Position numbers and translations under genes: made by a program. From NCBI GenBank assembly GCA_025201705.1, contig MU616959.1:1-29872 (forward strand): a stretch of 29,872 bases of DNA, given 5' to 3'. The stretch comes from Dissophora ornata. Taxonomy: Eukaryota; Mortierellomycota; Mortierellomycetes; Mortierellales; Mortierellaceae. Within the stretch, counting starts at the first letter, position 1. The number at the start of each line of letters is the position of its first letter. Shown here piece by piece: positions 1-11,662 of the stretch. The notes below the pieces were generated by a model. The model worked only from the letters and a program-made list of their open reading frames with translations. It had not been told where the DNA came from and searched no databases.

Positions 1-82
1 GGGGGCGATGCCGATATGCACAAGCATGGTGTGTTGTGTGCTGCACAGAGCCGGGGGGAGATAGAAAGCGGAGAAAACGAAC

Positions 83-186
83 CTGGAGCGCTGGAAGAAG
101 CTGAAGCTGCTCAAGTCCTTGGCGTCCAAGATGGGCTTGGCAGGCTTGACATTGTTGCGGACGATGTAGATGGCGTAGAGTTTCAT
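83..186 (-). CDS. YKT6: YKT6-type R-SNARE, first exon only (partial gene, continues off the left edge)
   Basis: Reading from an ATG at 186 downward gives 34 codons beginning MKLYAIYIVRNN and ending with the block SSFSFFQRS, the characteristic start of the longin domain of YKT6. In YKT6 this N-terminal profilin-like domain folds back on the SNARE helix. The protein is a lipid-anchored R-SNARE acting in ER-Golgi, vacuolar and autophagosomal fusion. The exon ends with AG before a GT donor at 82-81 (GTTCGT, not the usual GTAAGT), and the next exon is outside the window because positions 1-80 do not continue the family sequence. The SNARE motif and CCxIM-type C-terminus cannot be seen. It is divergent from the gene starting at 751. 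The identification rests on one exon, but the FSFFQRS block is distinctive. Confidence 0.8.
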
Positions 187-750
187 GGCTGCCTAGATGC
201 TGAGGGGGTTTGCTTGTTTGCTGTGATCGAGAATCGGAGTAGCGTGGAATGGATTGAGGAGAGAGAGGAAGAAAGAGAAGAAAGAAGAGGGAGCAGAGAG
301 CACAGAGATGGTGAGCTCAGATGATCATGATGCGATGCGACAGCGGCTGTCATGTGACAGTCGACATGCAGAAATCGGGGTCCATGTGTTCATGTGTTTG
401 TTTACATTGTCACGGACGAGGAGGATGCAGACAGCAAACGTAACGTGGAGAAGAGTGATGCGCAATGAGAAGAGATGGCGAAGGAGCAGCAGCAGGAGGA
501 GGATGCATTCATTTCATCCGCCCAGCCTGTGTAAAATCAAGCGTCCTCCCTCTCTCTCTCTCTCTCTCTCTGTGACCTTTACGCAGGTTGGGCGCATCCC
601 ACCAGTGGCAATTCCCCCTCGCTGTCACTCCCTTCTCACACACACGCAACACACACACCGCCTTCTTGTTTCTCTCTTTTCTCTCTTCCCTTCTTATTCC
701 TTCCCTTCTCTCTCCACTCCTTCCCTTTCACCCCACAGCTCCTCGACGCC
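187..750. promoter_or_regulatory. Divergent intergenic region between YKT6 (-) and the unknown gene (+), with a CT microsatellite
   Basis: About 560 bp separate the two divergent start codons and must hold both promoters. The right half is strongly pyrimidine-rich on the + strand, with an uninterrupted (CT)11 run at about 550-571 and further CT/CA-rich blocks up to the ATG at 751, as is usual for fungal 5' leaders. No TATA box was recognised. ORFs called here are open only because of the low-complexity purine/pyrimidine composition. Confidence 0.5.
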
Positions 751-3700
751 ATGGCCCTTCCCGTGTCTCAGGTGCAGGAGCAAGCGCGCTGGCTCAGCCA
801 GCAGTACTCCCCCTGGTGTCTACTCCATATGCTTCTCAAAAACCACAGCTCTCTCTTCTCAATCACACTCCTCGAGGAGCTCCTTCCACCCTTCTCACCC
901 GACACGCCCTACTCCAATCTAGTCTCGTATTCTCCTCCACCTCCACCGCCCCCTTCTTCGTCGTCCTCGTCTCCGTTGTCGTCGTTACCGAGTTCACATG
1001 AACAGTCCCCCCCACAGTCCACATGCCCCTCGGAGGATCAAAAGAGCCCAACTCTGCTGCGTCCCAAAGCCGTCCTTTCAAGATACCTCATACAACGGCT
1101 TCACTTTGGATACTACGGCAACAGAACCACCCTGTCCGAGGCCACTGTCCGGTACTTGACCGCAAGGGCCCGACTAGAGTTTGGATACTTTATCATCCGA
1201 GGGCGCGCGTTCTGGGATATCAAGCCGGCGGAAATGGAGCAACAGTCCGAAAGAGATCTGCCAATGATGCCTGTGGGTCGTGAGCGTGAAGGAAAATCAG
1301 GGGCTAGAGCTGGAGGGACGCAAGATTCACAGCAACGACGAAATCGACGACAGCAACAACAACAGCAACAACAACAACAGGCACAGCAAGGAGAATCTCA
1401 GGGACAGGACGATGAGAACGACCCGAGCAACAATAAGGACGAAGAGCCGTTGGTAACCCTAGAGGCATCTGCTGATATCGGAGGACAACAAGGCGGTGCA
1501 GACACAGAAAGCAAGAGCGGGCCGACGAGCGAGGAAGAAATGCGGCAGAGGATCGTCAGGGGGAATCAGCGGTGCGAGGAACGCGAGGAACAGTTGCTTA
1601 TGCTAGAGGCAGTACGGTATATTGAACGATGGAACCCAGGATTGACAGAGACGATGGTGCTGGAACTGGCGCCGAAATCATGGAGTACTTCTAAAACTCC
1701 ATTGTCGAACACACCAAGTCCAGTTTCAGAGGCATCTACGCCCGCGCCCCCAGTTTCTGATCGACATGCCGCAGCAATCCAGTGGAGGCGTGTCGCAGTG
1801 ACAAGGTTGATGGAATCACTGACAGGTGTAACCGCCGACGAGTTGTCGAATATACCTTCATCCCCATTCCTGAATCGACGGGTCGATTCTCGGTGGATGG
1901 ATCACCTGCAACGACCGCCAACAGGCCCCATAACGTTAAGGGATACTAGAAATCATGGCCAACCATACGGTGGTATGTGCATGGTTCAGGACGACGCTCG
2001 CCTCTTTCAGATAGCGTCGGGCTTCTTTGCGGATCTGAAAACATATCCCAAAAAGTGGGGGAAGCCCGCACACGACATTATTGACGGTCCTCTTTCGTAC
2101 TCGTTGGAGATTGTTCGGAATCTGGTCTTGGAATATGGTTATATGCCTTTGCCGGACGACGATGCTGACCGTAGGATACACCACAACGGTGGCGACAGAG
2201 CTTTGACAGGCGTTCAGGAGTTGTTTCCGAGCGACGGATCGCTTGTGATCAACAGACGAGGACAGAAGGGTGAAGGTACCTCCATCTGGTATTACTATGA
2301 CTTGCAGCCCATCGAAATCATGTCGGTGTATTTGATGTACCAGTCGCCGACAGTGTTGGACTGGCTCTTTCAACGGGGGTTTGAGTTCATTGATGAGACT
2401 GGGTCTAAGCATCTGGGTATCTCGCGGGCACTGGTTCTACAGTGCTGTCTCCCTCTCTGCCATTCGATGGTCCGCCATGTCTATCAATCCCAGGCGACGG
2501 CTTCCGATGCAATTCACACAACGGTGCGTAACGAGTTGTTGGGCTATGGAGAAAAGCCGAAGCGCATTGAATTCCGTCAACTGGATTTCGCACAAGTTCT
2601 CAAGGGTGTTGCGTCGACGCACCTGGTATCCACCTTGAGCCTCATGTCGCAACTGGGGATGGAGAACACTGTGGTCCAAGATCGACTGATGGAGGAACTA
2701 CAAATCCCAGGAGGAATTGCGCCAGTGGATGTGGAGGACAAGGTTCTATCCATCTTGGTAAGGCTTCTTTCGTCTCTTGACATATATCTGGAATGCTTTG
2801 GTGCAAATGTCCTTTTTTTTTTTTTTTGTCAGTTTTTCTTATATTATTTCCTCTACCATAGTTCAAAGAATGCGGTTCAGAGTCGTTGCTCGCTACCGAG
2901 GTCGTCAACCTCGCGATCCAACAGTCGTTCGAGATCCAGATGGATTCGTCAGAGGCACTGGATCGGGAATGGAAACGAGCCTTTGAGAAGGCGCTCTTGA
3001 ACTTCAAGAAGGAGGGTTTGATTGTTCATCCAAATGTCTCGGATTGGATCCTTTCTACCCTGGACCCTACGCATCTAGCGTTCCAAGTCTGCTTTGACCA
3101 TGCCTTCATGGAGGCTCTTTTGGGGATCGCAGAATGGAATATGACACAGGTGAAGAGATTGCGAAAATGGACAAAGTCTCAGGAGAGAGAGGCGCGTATC
3201 AAGAGCATCCGGATAGGTCGTCAGTGGGGGGGAATTAAGAAACGACTGATCGTTATTGGGAATGAGGGTAACGATGGCGGCGAAGACACCTTGATGTTGA
3301 GCCCGGGAGAGAGGAGGCGGATCGGACTGGATATCGAGTGGACAACAAATGATGAGGTCATCCAAACACCTTCGACCATTGAGGCCAGTTTACCCAAGGG
3401 CAGCGAGATGATTCGGATGAGCAATGATGGACGTTTGCTCCTAGACAACGGCTGTCTAGATCAAACACTATTGCTCTGCAGTCTGGGGCCGGAAGGAGAC
3501 GGGGCACTGGACTCGAACATCAAGGTGCACACATATTTGAAAAGAGGAGCTATTGTCGAGGAGAAGCACTGGACCTGGCTCGCCATGGGCTTGGTAACCA
3601 TGTCGCTTCAGGGCCCACGCGTGACCGACATCCCAGAATCGAAATCACCTCCTGGCGTTTCCCATTCCATCCCTGTTCAGATAGCCTGCTCGCCAGAGGC

Positions 3701-4052
3701 ATACCAGCTTGTGTGGATGATTGCTTCAGCATTTGTACGACAATCTTCTCAAGCCGATGATGAGAACCGCGCATTCCAATCTAGCCCTGCTGAAGACCTA
3801 GCGGCTGATCAAGATCAATACAAGCAAGACAACCCTTCGTCACCTAGGACCTCATCCTCTGCATCTCCGCCACCATCCCCGATGCCACTCCCCGCGTACG
3901 CGATCGCGATCCGTAAATTGCAGATGAAGTTGGTGAGCATCCTAGGCCCTGACGCCCGGCTATTGATTGAGATCTTGACCGAGATCGAGATCGAGATGGA
4001 AGAGGAACAGCAGCTTATGGGCGTCGACAAGAGCAACTGTACGACAGCCTAA
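751..4052 (+). CDS. Unrecognised large protein, about 1065 aa, two exons
   Basis: Exon 1 is 751-2757 (669 codons) and exon 2 is 2862-4052. The 104-bp intron starts GTAAGG, carries a 14-T run and ends CATAG, and the join is in phase. The start ATG sits in a good Kozak context (cgccATGG) after a CT-rich leader. The protein is probably soluble: no signal peptide or membrane segment is evident. Visible parts are an N-terminal helix-rich segment, a Pro/Ser run (about residues 60-85), a conserved-looking block (about 107-160), a disordered charged linker with a Q10 tract near residues 200-210, then a long mostly helical region (about 340-900), and a disordered Ser/Pro-rich stretch before a final acidic helix with EIEIEMEEEQQ. 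I do not recognise the family. The long open frame across a clean intron makes it a real gene; function is unknown. It converges on PMR1 with 154 bp between stop codons. Confidence 0.85.
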
Positions 4053-4206
4053 AGTCTTCAAAAAAAATAAAATATTTACCAAGTGCTAGAACTAAACTTT
4101 ATTATGAACAATGAATGGCACTATGAATGTGAACATAAATAACAAAACGACTCTCTTTTCTCTGTATGTATGTTTTTTTTCTTTTTCTTTTTTGCATTCA
4201 TACAGT
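4053..4206. terminator. Shared convergent 3' region of the unknown gene and PMR1
   Basis: The 154 bp between the two stop codons hold A-rich sequence (aaaaaaaataaaatattt just after 4058) that can serve as a polyadenylation signal for the + gene. They also hold a T-rich stretch near 4170-4192 that would be A-rich on the minus strand for PMR1. The 3' UTRs probably overlap. Confidence 0.4.
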
Positions 4207-7200
4207 CTACACAATCTCAAACGCCTCCCCTTCCTCAGTCTCTACCCGTCTAAAGCCCTGACCTACACCCCTTCCGTGATTCTTTTGGCCTTCCCGTGCC
4301 GAAAGGAACTTTCTCGCTTCCTCTGCCCAGAACACAGAACTGGTCAACAGCGTGATCCCGAGCAGGTCTGTAAACGTCAGGGCCTCAGTCTGGAACACCG
4401 TCTGGAAGAACGGCATATAGATCACCAGGAACTGTCCAATGATTGATCCCATCACGCTCAAGTTGAACATCTTGTTCGTCGTGAACCCAATGCTGAAGAT
4501 CGACTTCTTCTCAGACCGGCATGCCAGCGCGTTGAACATGTCAAAGAACACAAACGTCGTGAACGTCATTGTCGTGTCGCGCGCCGTAACGCTTCCGTCT
4601 GTCATCTCGTGCACATACACAAACATCGTGCCTGCGACAATGATCATGGCCGAGGTCAGAACGCGACGGAGAAGCAGACGGGTCAAAATAGCTGCGTCTC
4701 GTGCGCGAGGAGGCTTCTTCATCACTTCGTCGTCCACTGGTTCCACTCCGAGAGACTGTGCTGGTGGGCCATCCATTAAAATATCTATAGGAGCGCAGAT
4801 TCAACTATTAGACATTACTCGTTCTTTCGACTGATTTTTCGCATTGTTATTAAAGCGGATTTAAAAAACTTACTAATCCAAAGAATTTGCATGGCGTTCA
4901 AGGGATTATTCAGTCCAAAGAGGGTCGCCACGGCAATCAAAGTCAAAGCTGCCACACTTGTGCTGAGCTGGAATGTCAAGAAGTTTTGGATGTTGTAGAA
5001 GATGGATTTGCCTAGATAGGTTTCAAGGAAAGCCGCCAAATCAGTCAACGTCCGGGTCAAAATAGACTTATGCACAATGACATCAGTACACACGTACCTT
5101 CTTCTACAGCACCGAGAATAGTCGAAAAGTCATCGTCCACAAGAATCATATCTGCAGCCTCCTTGGCAACGTCTGTTCCGCTTCGGCCCATAGAAATTCC
5201 AATGTCTGCAAGCTTCAGAGCCGGAGCATCGTTGACTCCGTCTCCTGTCATAGCAACGATACATCCCTTAGACTGGAAGGCAGAAACGATCGCCATCTTG
5301 TGCTTGGGTGTTGTGCGCGCAAAAACAGAGATGTTGCCAATAGCGTCATGCAGCTGTCGTTCCGTCATGCTTTCAATTTCTGGACCAGTTAAGCATGATG
5401 ACTTTCCAGGGTTGATGGGGAATCCGAGTCGTCGAGCAATGGACAGGGCAGTCGCATCTAAAACGAACATGCATAACGTGTATCGGAAATTGTCAACCCT
5501 GGAACAACGAAATGCCTTCCAACAACGCAAGCACTCGAGATGGAAGATATCGATAGATAGCCACAGTTAACTTACCAGCATCTCCAGTGATCATAACGAC
5601 CTTCACACCGCTTCCAGCCAAAGTCCGGATGCTTTCTTCAACACCAGGTCTTGGCGGGTCATGCATGGCCACAATTCCGACAAACGTCAAGCGCTCCAGA
5701 TCGCTACCAAACGCCATAGCCAACACACGCAATCCGTGTCCTGCCATCTCATTAGCCTGCGCTACCACCTTGTCTTTGGCCTCAACGTCCAAAGGCAGAT
5801 GATGTCCCTCGCTTCTGTAGTAGTTGACGCATCGCTCCATAACAGGTTCAATTGCTCCCTTGAAATAATATGTGCATGGTGATCCACTATGGCTGACTGG
5901 TGTATTGGTAGACTCGATCGCATGCTCAGGTGTCTGTTTGTGGCCATGGCTGCCTCCAGGAATAAGGGCGCATCGGACGTGCATGAACTTTTGATCAGAG
6001 TTGAAAGGGTATTCAGAAACTCGCTCGTAGATCTACAAAAAAATAGGTGGATTGTTAGTGCCATTGCTGATGGAATAGTACATGTCTCAACGAGCCCTTG
6101 AATAGCAAGCGGTTTGCGGCAAACCGACATACAGGTCGCTCATCTGTGATGCCCAGTCCTCTAAGAACTTCAATCAAGGCAATATCCGTGGGTTGTCCGA
6201 TCCACTTGGAGTGATCATCCATAAAGGCATTGTTGCAGAGGTTTCCAACTTGAAGCAGTCGGCGCAATCCCGGATGCAGATCCACGTCCACGCTCTTGTT
6301 CTGATCCACGTCCACAGGAAAGCCTTCGGCCAGAGTAAAGACCTTGGTCACAGTCATTTGATTCATGGTCAGCGTTCCTGATAAGGTGAGGTTCATATTG
6401 TGAGAAAAAAAAAAGAGTGAGTTTTCATGAGCGATAAATGCTTTCGAGTCACCAATCTCGTCTATCTCCAATGAAGCAACTGAATGTCATCCCCTTTACC
6501 TGTCTTATCAGCGCAAACAACATTGACAGAGCCCAAAGTCTCTACGCTAGGCAGCTTCTTGATGATGGCCTTGCGGTTGGCCATCCTCAAGACACCAAGG
6601 GCCAGAGTGACAGTGACGACGATAGGAAGTCCTTCCGGGATAGCAGCAACGGCCAAACTGACTCCAATGGTCATCATCTCCAGCCAATGCTTTCCTTGGA
6701 ACAGACCGATCAGCACAATGACACCAATAATCACAAACGAGAGCATAGACAGCTTCTTTCCAAGTTCATCCATGCTCAATTGCAAGGGTGTCTTTCTGAC
6801 CTCAACCTCCTGCATCATGCAGAACACGACTCCGAACTCAGTTTCCTTGGAAGTACCCACAACAATGCCTGTTCCATGTCCGTTCCTGACCAGTGTACCC
6901 ATGTAGGCGATGTTTTTACGCTCCGTGATCGACAGCTCCGTGTACTCATTTCCAAGAATCGCGTCAGTTTGCTTGCGGCATGGCTTGTTCTCGCCCGTCA
7001 AGTTGGATTCGTCAATCTCGAGGTCTACAGCCTACAAGCCAGAAAGCGATAGCATGTGTCCACCAACATTTAGCAAACTGGCTCTAAAGTCAAGCGTAAC
7101 ATTCTCAAATCCCAGGAAGGAGATGCTCCTACCGTCACCAGTCTGCAGTCTGCGGGGATGCGGTCGCCGATTCCAAACTTGATAAGATCTCCTGGGACCA

Positions 7201-8993
7201 GTTGGTTGGCCAGGGAGGAGGATTGGGTATCATCCCTAGTGAAAATGCAGGCAAGAGAGCAAACAAGGTTAAAAACTAAAATGGATAAAAATTAAATGAA
7301 CTGAAAATTCTATTTTACGAACTCCAAAAAAAAAAAAAAAAAAGAGCGCAAAGCGGAAAAAGAGCGCAAAGTGGTAGACGAATTGCAGGCCGATATGCAA
7401 TGCAGGCTCGATGCACCCTGATGGAGCACATCCCTGATGTTCTAAACAGAACGACAAGAAGCCTGGAATAAAAATGCCAAAAGCTGCATAGTTCATCCAT
7501 GACCACTTCTTTACACCCTAAATATACTCGCAGGGTCGGCGACAACTCTGCCCGTGGCTTGCTCTCGAAAAGCTTAAAATTACCCCGCCATGCTACAGTA
7601 AAGAAGTCTTCTATCTATTCGATAAAGAGTCTCCTCGCACTGATATGCGATCCTCGATTTGAGTCCTTTCCCGAAATGATAAATCTGAATAAAGCTACTT
7701 ACCGAATAACATGACAGTAGTGGGGGACGAGCTTATTCAGCGCCTCGAGAGACTTTTCGGAGCGATACTCTTGCACGAAAGCGACTAAAGATCAAGTTCG
7801 ACGATGGCAAATGCAAAGGCCGTGAGAGACTGGTCAATTGATGCTGACCAAAGAATAACACGACCAAAATGAATAATCGCATTCCTGCTTCAGATCCAGG
7901 GGCACGTCATAAAATAGGGAGTGGTAGAGGAAAGGCAAAGAATCTCGAATATCCAATTGTCTGGGGGCATGCATAATCCAAGTCCCACCAACCCATTCCT
8001 GTTGAGAAAGAATGTTTTTGTCCAGATGATCCTCATTTTGTGAAAGAGAGGGCCCTGTTGATCCTACCCCTTGGGAGATCACAGTTGGGCTCAACCGCCA
8101 TAGCTTTATCCTAACTCCCGTTGTTATTCCCACTACACGCTTATGTCCGCCTGGACATGGATATCCCTCTTCTTTCCAAAAAAGACATCGAGTACGGGGA
8201 GAAAGAGGGGCGAGAATGAGAAAAAGGAGAATCCTGTCGACCGCCCAACCTCCTATGTATTTCCCATTTCGCCTCGTATCTACGTCAAGAAGGCATAGCT
8301 CATAGCGTTGTCGACAGAGGGCGAACGCCTCGATCGAGCAGTCGATTCGCTGCTGTATTTCAAAGCCCTTCTCATCCTGTGGTCCCTGCTTAGCCAGAAC
8401 ATTGCATTGACCAGAGAAGAGGATAACTGCTCTTTAGATCTCTGCTCTTGCAGCTGGATCCCTGATCAGTCTGGAATGTAGAGCTGAGCGCTGCCTTGAT
8501 GGCGCTATTGATGCTTCAGGATTTCGTCTGTCTCTGGCAATCAGACCCTCATGTCATTCAATCACTGTAGCCCCGGGTTATTTACCTGTAACAACGATGA
8601 GGATAGCCTATGATGATTAAAGCAAAAAGAGATGTGGGTTAGGAAAAGCGCTTATGCATGTTCATTCCTAAAGCTCATCCAAGTAACGCATCTGCCTCGT
8701 ACCAAAGTAATGCTGATGGCATCATCGTGTTGCCCCATCGCCAGCGAAACGACGGCCGAGGCGAGGAGGAGGAGGATCAGTGGGTTCTCGTAGAAGCTTT
8801 TGAAGAACTTGAGGTAGATGGGTTCGTCGTCTTCGACCTCAAACTCATTGAGTCCGTAACGGGTCCGACGGTTGTTGGCTTCTTGTGCAGTCAGTCCACT
8901 GGCGGCGTTGGTCTCGAGCTGGATTGCGGTCTCGTCTGCACTGCGGCGGGCAAATGTCGCCGATGGCGTCGAGATGGCGGCCTGTGTTGTCAT
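4207..8993 (-). CDS. PMR1: Golgi Ca2+/Mn2+-transporting P-type ATPase (SPCA/Pmr1 family), 935 aa, ten exons
   Basis: Pumps Ca2+ and Mn2+ into the Golgi lumen at the cost of ATP, supporting glycosylation and ion homeostasis. Exons (descending): 8993-8703, 8607-8586, 7784-7703, 7235-7133, 7031-6500, 6377-6133, 6032-5576, 5457-5098, 5011-4874, 4784-4207. They sum to 2808 nt with every junction in phase; yeast Pmr1 is 950 aa. Motifs: TGE at 178-180 (actuator), AAIPEGLP in TM4 with E299, phosphorylated D341 in DKTGTLT, KGA in the nucleotide-binding domain, TGDGVNDAP at 648-656, and N744/D748 in TM6. These match yeast positions with a constant offset of 30, so the Mn2+-selectivity pair V335/Q783 of Pmr1 corresponds to V305/Q753 here. 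That supports Mn2+ transport and an SPCA rather than SERCA assignment. Exon 2 is only 22 nt. Introns 2 (801 bp) and 3 (467 bp) are long. Confidence 0.95.
7785..8585 (-). other. Intron 2 of PMR1 (801 bp)
   Basis: It begins GTAAAT after the 22-nt micro-exon and ends CTTTAG before the exon encoding [13 protein letters not shown]. It is far longer than most introns here (86-122 bp). I see no conserved protein, RNA gene or transposon terminus in it; a 99-codon minus-strand ORF at 7834-8133 has no recognisable content. Confidence 0.7.
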
Positions 8994-9732
8994 AGTGAGT
9001 GGGTGGGGCTGGCCTTGTAAGACCTAAAAGAGAGTTGTTTGAGATGCGCCTTTTTTTTTCGCTCGTGTTGGAAATGTGAGGTGGTGCCGTGGTCAGCCAG
9101 GAACTTCGTTCTGGTGCTCGGTCGGCGTCCTGGTGCAGGGCTTTGTGGCGGATTCAGATGGGAGGAGGTGAGGAGCAGGGGAGAGGAGCACAGATGGATC
9201 AGCAAGAAGAAGTAAAAAAAGAATGAAAAGAAAACGGCAATGGAAGCATAGGAAAGTCGCAGACAAAAAGGAGAGGAAAAATTGCAAGGAACGCAGGAGA
9301 GCCTCGGCAAAGAGCCCTTGCCCTGGGAACAGCGGACAGGGCCCACCATGGACACACCGTTCACCCTGCCTCATCGACCTGCAGTTCAATACCTCATCAT
9401 CCCTTTCATTTCGCTTGTGTCATTCGCAGATCGCGACCAGCCTCAGCAATTGGCTTCACCCCGCACTGTCTACCGTCACTGCGAGATACGTCCCACCACG
9501 CTGAGGTGATCTGTGCCGACGGTCAACAAACCAGACAGAGGCAGCAAATCCTTTCCTGCACTGCCTAGCCAGTTGCTCTACAAATAAGCCGTATAATTCT
9601 TGCTAAAGTACGTGTTTCTGTCCCACACGGCTGCTACTGTGATAGATTCATAATACGAGCTCAGCCCCAACGGCCACTGCAATGCGAAAAACAATAGAAG
9701 ACTTTATATGTTGCACCGCATTATGAACCACT
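8994..9732. promoter_or_regulatory. PMR1 upstream region and 3' flank of the membrane-protein gene
   Basis: These 739 bp hold the PMR1 promoter and leader and the 3' end of the upstream gene on the same strand. On the minus strand a T-rich tract followed by ctcttttag about 35 nt before the ATG could be a 5'-UTR intron acceptor; the matching donor was not fixed. No TATA box or RNA gene was recognised. Confidence 0.35.
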
Positions 9733-10923
9733 CTATCGAGATCGTGAGCTGCTCGACCTCCGAATGGCCGTGCGACCATGTTGCTGCTGATATGAATGTT
9801 GGTGATTGCTCTCAAAGGTGTTCATCGGCACTAGCACCTCGCCTCCTCTGCCCCTGTTGTAGTTGCTATTGTGACCTGAACTTGCTGCTTGGGTATCATT
9901 GTCAAACTGGATCAAGTTTAGTGTAGAGGATCTCGAGTGAGCCTGAAGAGGCAAAGGCCTGGTGTTATGTGATGATGTCGTCTCTCCCATGTCAATCGTG
10001 ACCATGTCCGAGCCGTTATGTCCATTGCGACTCCTCTGCTGCTGACTCCAGTCCACAATTGTGGCTGCCTCCGAGGCCTGACTATCTCTTGCCCCGCGCT
10101 CTGTCATCGATGAGTGAGTCGCATATGGCTCAGGAGAATCGTTGTATAGGCGCTGGAAGGCTTGCTGGTCCCCGTGAACTGGCTTTTTGAAGTAGGCGTC
10201 CTTCTTCTTGATCTTTTTGGTGTTCAATCCTGTTGGTTTCTTGGGCTTCTTGGGTGGAGGCACATACTGGGCAGCTAGGTAAACTTGGTAGATGCCAATA
10301 AGGACACCAATGACCAACACACCCGCAACGAATCCCACGACTACCCTCCCCTTGGATGGGTCCATCTCCCAGGTAACGGGGTCTGCGTCTGGGTCGGGAA
10401 CCTGAGTCTGGACAGCCATTTGCGGCGGGAAGGAATCTGGGCTCAGGGTACCAGGGACCATGTCAGCGGGGGCGATGCCCTCCCAGCGGATGGAAGTCAT
10501 GTTGGTGACAGTTCCGGTGTTGGGCCATTGACCGACGGCGGAACCGGCTGGAACCTGGCAACTTTGGCTCGAGTACAAATTCAGGGCAGCATGCAGCTCG
10601 CTTGCCACGACGGAGGCATATAGGCCATCGGTACTTTGGAGGAGAGACGGATCGATATCCCTGCATTGTGCATAAGGGATAATCTGGGGCTCGCCGATGA
10701 CTGCACCAGACTCATCCAGGAAAGAGATGGTGATGGAGTTTGCAGGTTCAGCCGCAGATACTGCAGGTGTGAGGAGCGAGAGGGCAGAGAGAATCACCAG
10801 GGCCAATAGGCCTATACGGGAAGTGAGTTGTGAGAATGGGAATGAGGAAGGCGAAATCGTTGCAGGGCGTATGCCATTGCGATGGCGATGGCGATGGCGA
10901 TTAGAGGATTGCGAAGAGGGCAT
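9733..10923 (-). CDS. Type I single-pass membrane protein of unknown function, 396 aa, single exon
   Basis: The frame opens at an ATG at 10923 and ends at 9733 without introns. The N-terminus is long and basic (an RHRHRHR run from a CGATGG-type DNA repeat), followed by a hydrophobic stretch at 37-57 with a signal-peptidase-like end (AVSAAEP). The lumenal or extracellular part (about 58-192) has only two cysteines (C87, C122), which could form a disulfide, and an N-glycosylation sequon (NMT, 141). A second hydrophobic helix spans about 193-216, then a Pro/Lys stop-transfer cluster (PPPKKPKKP) and a roughly 180-residue Ser/Gln/Asn-rich cytoplasmic tail ending in RRSSSSRSR. The layout resembles a fungal cell-surface sensor or sorting receptor, but I recognise no family. 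The start is uncertain because the signal sequence lies unusually far from the first Met; no later ATG precedes it. Confidence 0.8.
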   Translation of the reverse strand: MPSSQSSNRHRHRHRNGIRPATISPSSFPFSQLTSRIGLLALVILSALSLLTPAVSAAEPANSITISFLDESGAVIGEPQIIPYAQCRDIDPSLLQSTDGLYASVVASELHAALNLYSSQSCQVPAGSAVGQWPNTGTVTNMTSIRWEGIAPADMVPGTLSPDSFPPQMAVQTQVPDPDADPVTWEMDPSKGRVVVGFVAGVLVIGVLIGIYQVYLAAQYVPPPKKPKKPTGLNTKKIKKKDAYFKKPVHGDQQAFQRLYNDSPEPYATHSSMTERGARDSQASEAATIVDWSQQQRSRNGHNGSDMVTIDMGETTSSHNTRPLPLQAHSRSSTLNLIQFDNDTQAASSGHNSNYNRGRGGEVLVPMNTFESNHQHSYQQQHGRTAIRRSSSSRSR

Positions 10924-11650
10924 TATGAAGATGAAGAGTGAATGCGGATTTCACGGACCAGCAAGAATGAGCAGAGGTTTTGGTCGTGTGAGGTCGGGGG
11001 CGAGTTAAAAAAATCGGTTTACCAGGAAATCGCTCTGAAAAAGTGTTCGAAAATGAAAGTTGCGCCCACCAGCTCTATTTTTAACACGAGGTTGTTTGTC
11101 TGTGTCCAGCATGAGTGTTACAAGTCCACTACCTGTCTCTCTTCAACCCTGTATTTGCGTAGCACTGAATTGTCTGATGGACTGCCATGTACGCTTACCA
11201 AGCCGAGCCTTCTTTGTTCATGTCCCGGGTATCATGGAGACCAGAAGAGCCAAAAATGGTGCCGAATATGGTAGCCAGACAAATCCTTTCCATGAAGATT
11301 GTCTTTAGTGTTCCCTGTTAATACACAAGCGGGGTTGTTTGCATGTTAAGTGAGCAAACTGGGCGTGAAAAGACGTATGGCTTACGCGATCGTGAAAGGT
11401 TGTCCGAGAACCGACATGTATATGCGGAGGAAAGCAACAAGACTGTGATCCGCGGTCTGGAGGAGCAGGATTATACATTCAACCGCTCTCGTTTGCGATA
11501 ATTCATTCCTCCCACCCGATGCAGTACTCTTTTTTGATTGACAGATTGACACCTTGATGGACCATATCCGCCGTAGAAACTCAATGTTTTCTCTGCTTGA
11601 TCTTTCGAAAACACTCATTTCTTTCCTAACCTTTAGAATGAGATCCTTGT
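10924..11650. other. Intergenic stretch without a supported gene
   Basis: About 730 bp upstream of the membrane-protein gene. Several short ORFs on both strands (for example 11382-11618 minus) look non-coding in composition and have no recognisable motif. The promoter of the minus-strand gene should lie at its left end; no clear TATA element was identified. Confidence 0.4.
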
Positions 11651-11662
11651 ACTACGTCAAGC

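Noticed and set aside
16..324. 102-codon + ORF at the left edge
   Set aside because: It is the antisense reading of the YKT6 first exon and its purine-rich flank.
7834..8133. 99-codon ORF inside PMR1 intron 2
   Set aside because: It lies wholly inside an intron required for the PMR1 frame and has no recognisable content.
9545..9605. tRNA-like D-arm sequence on the minus strand (gtagagcaactggcta)
   Set aside because: No T-arm B box (GGTTCRANNCC), no acceptor stem pairing and no anticodon stem could be found.
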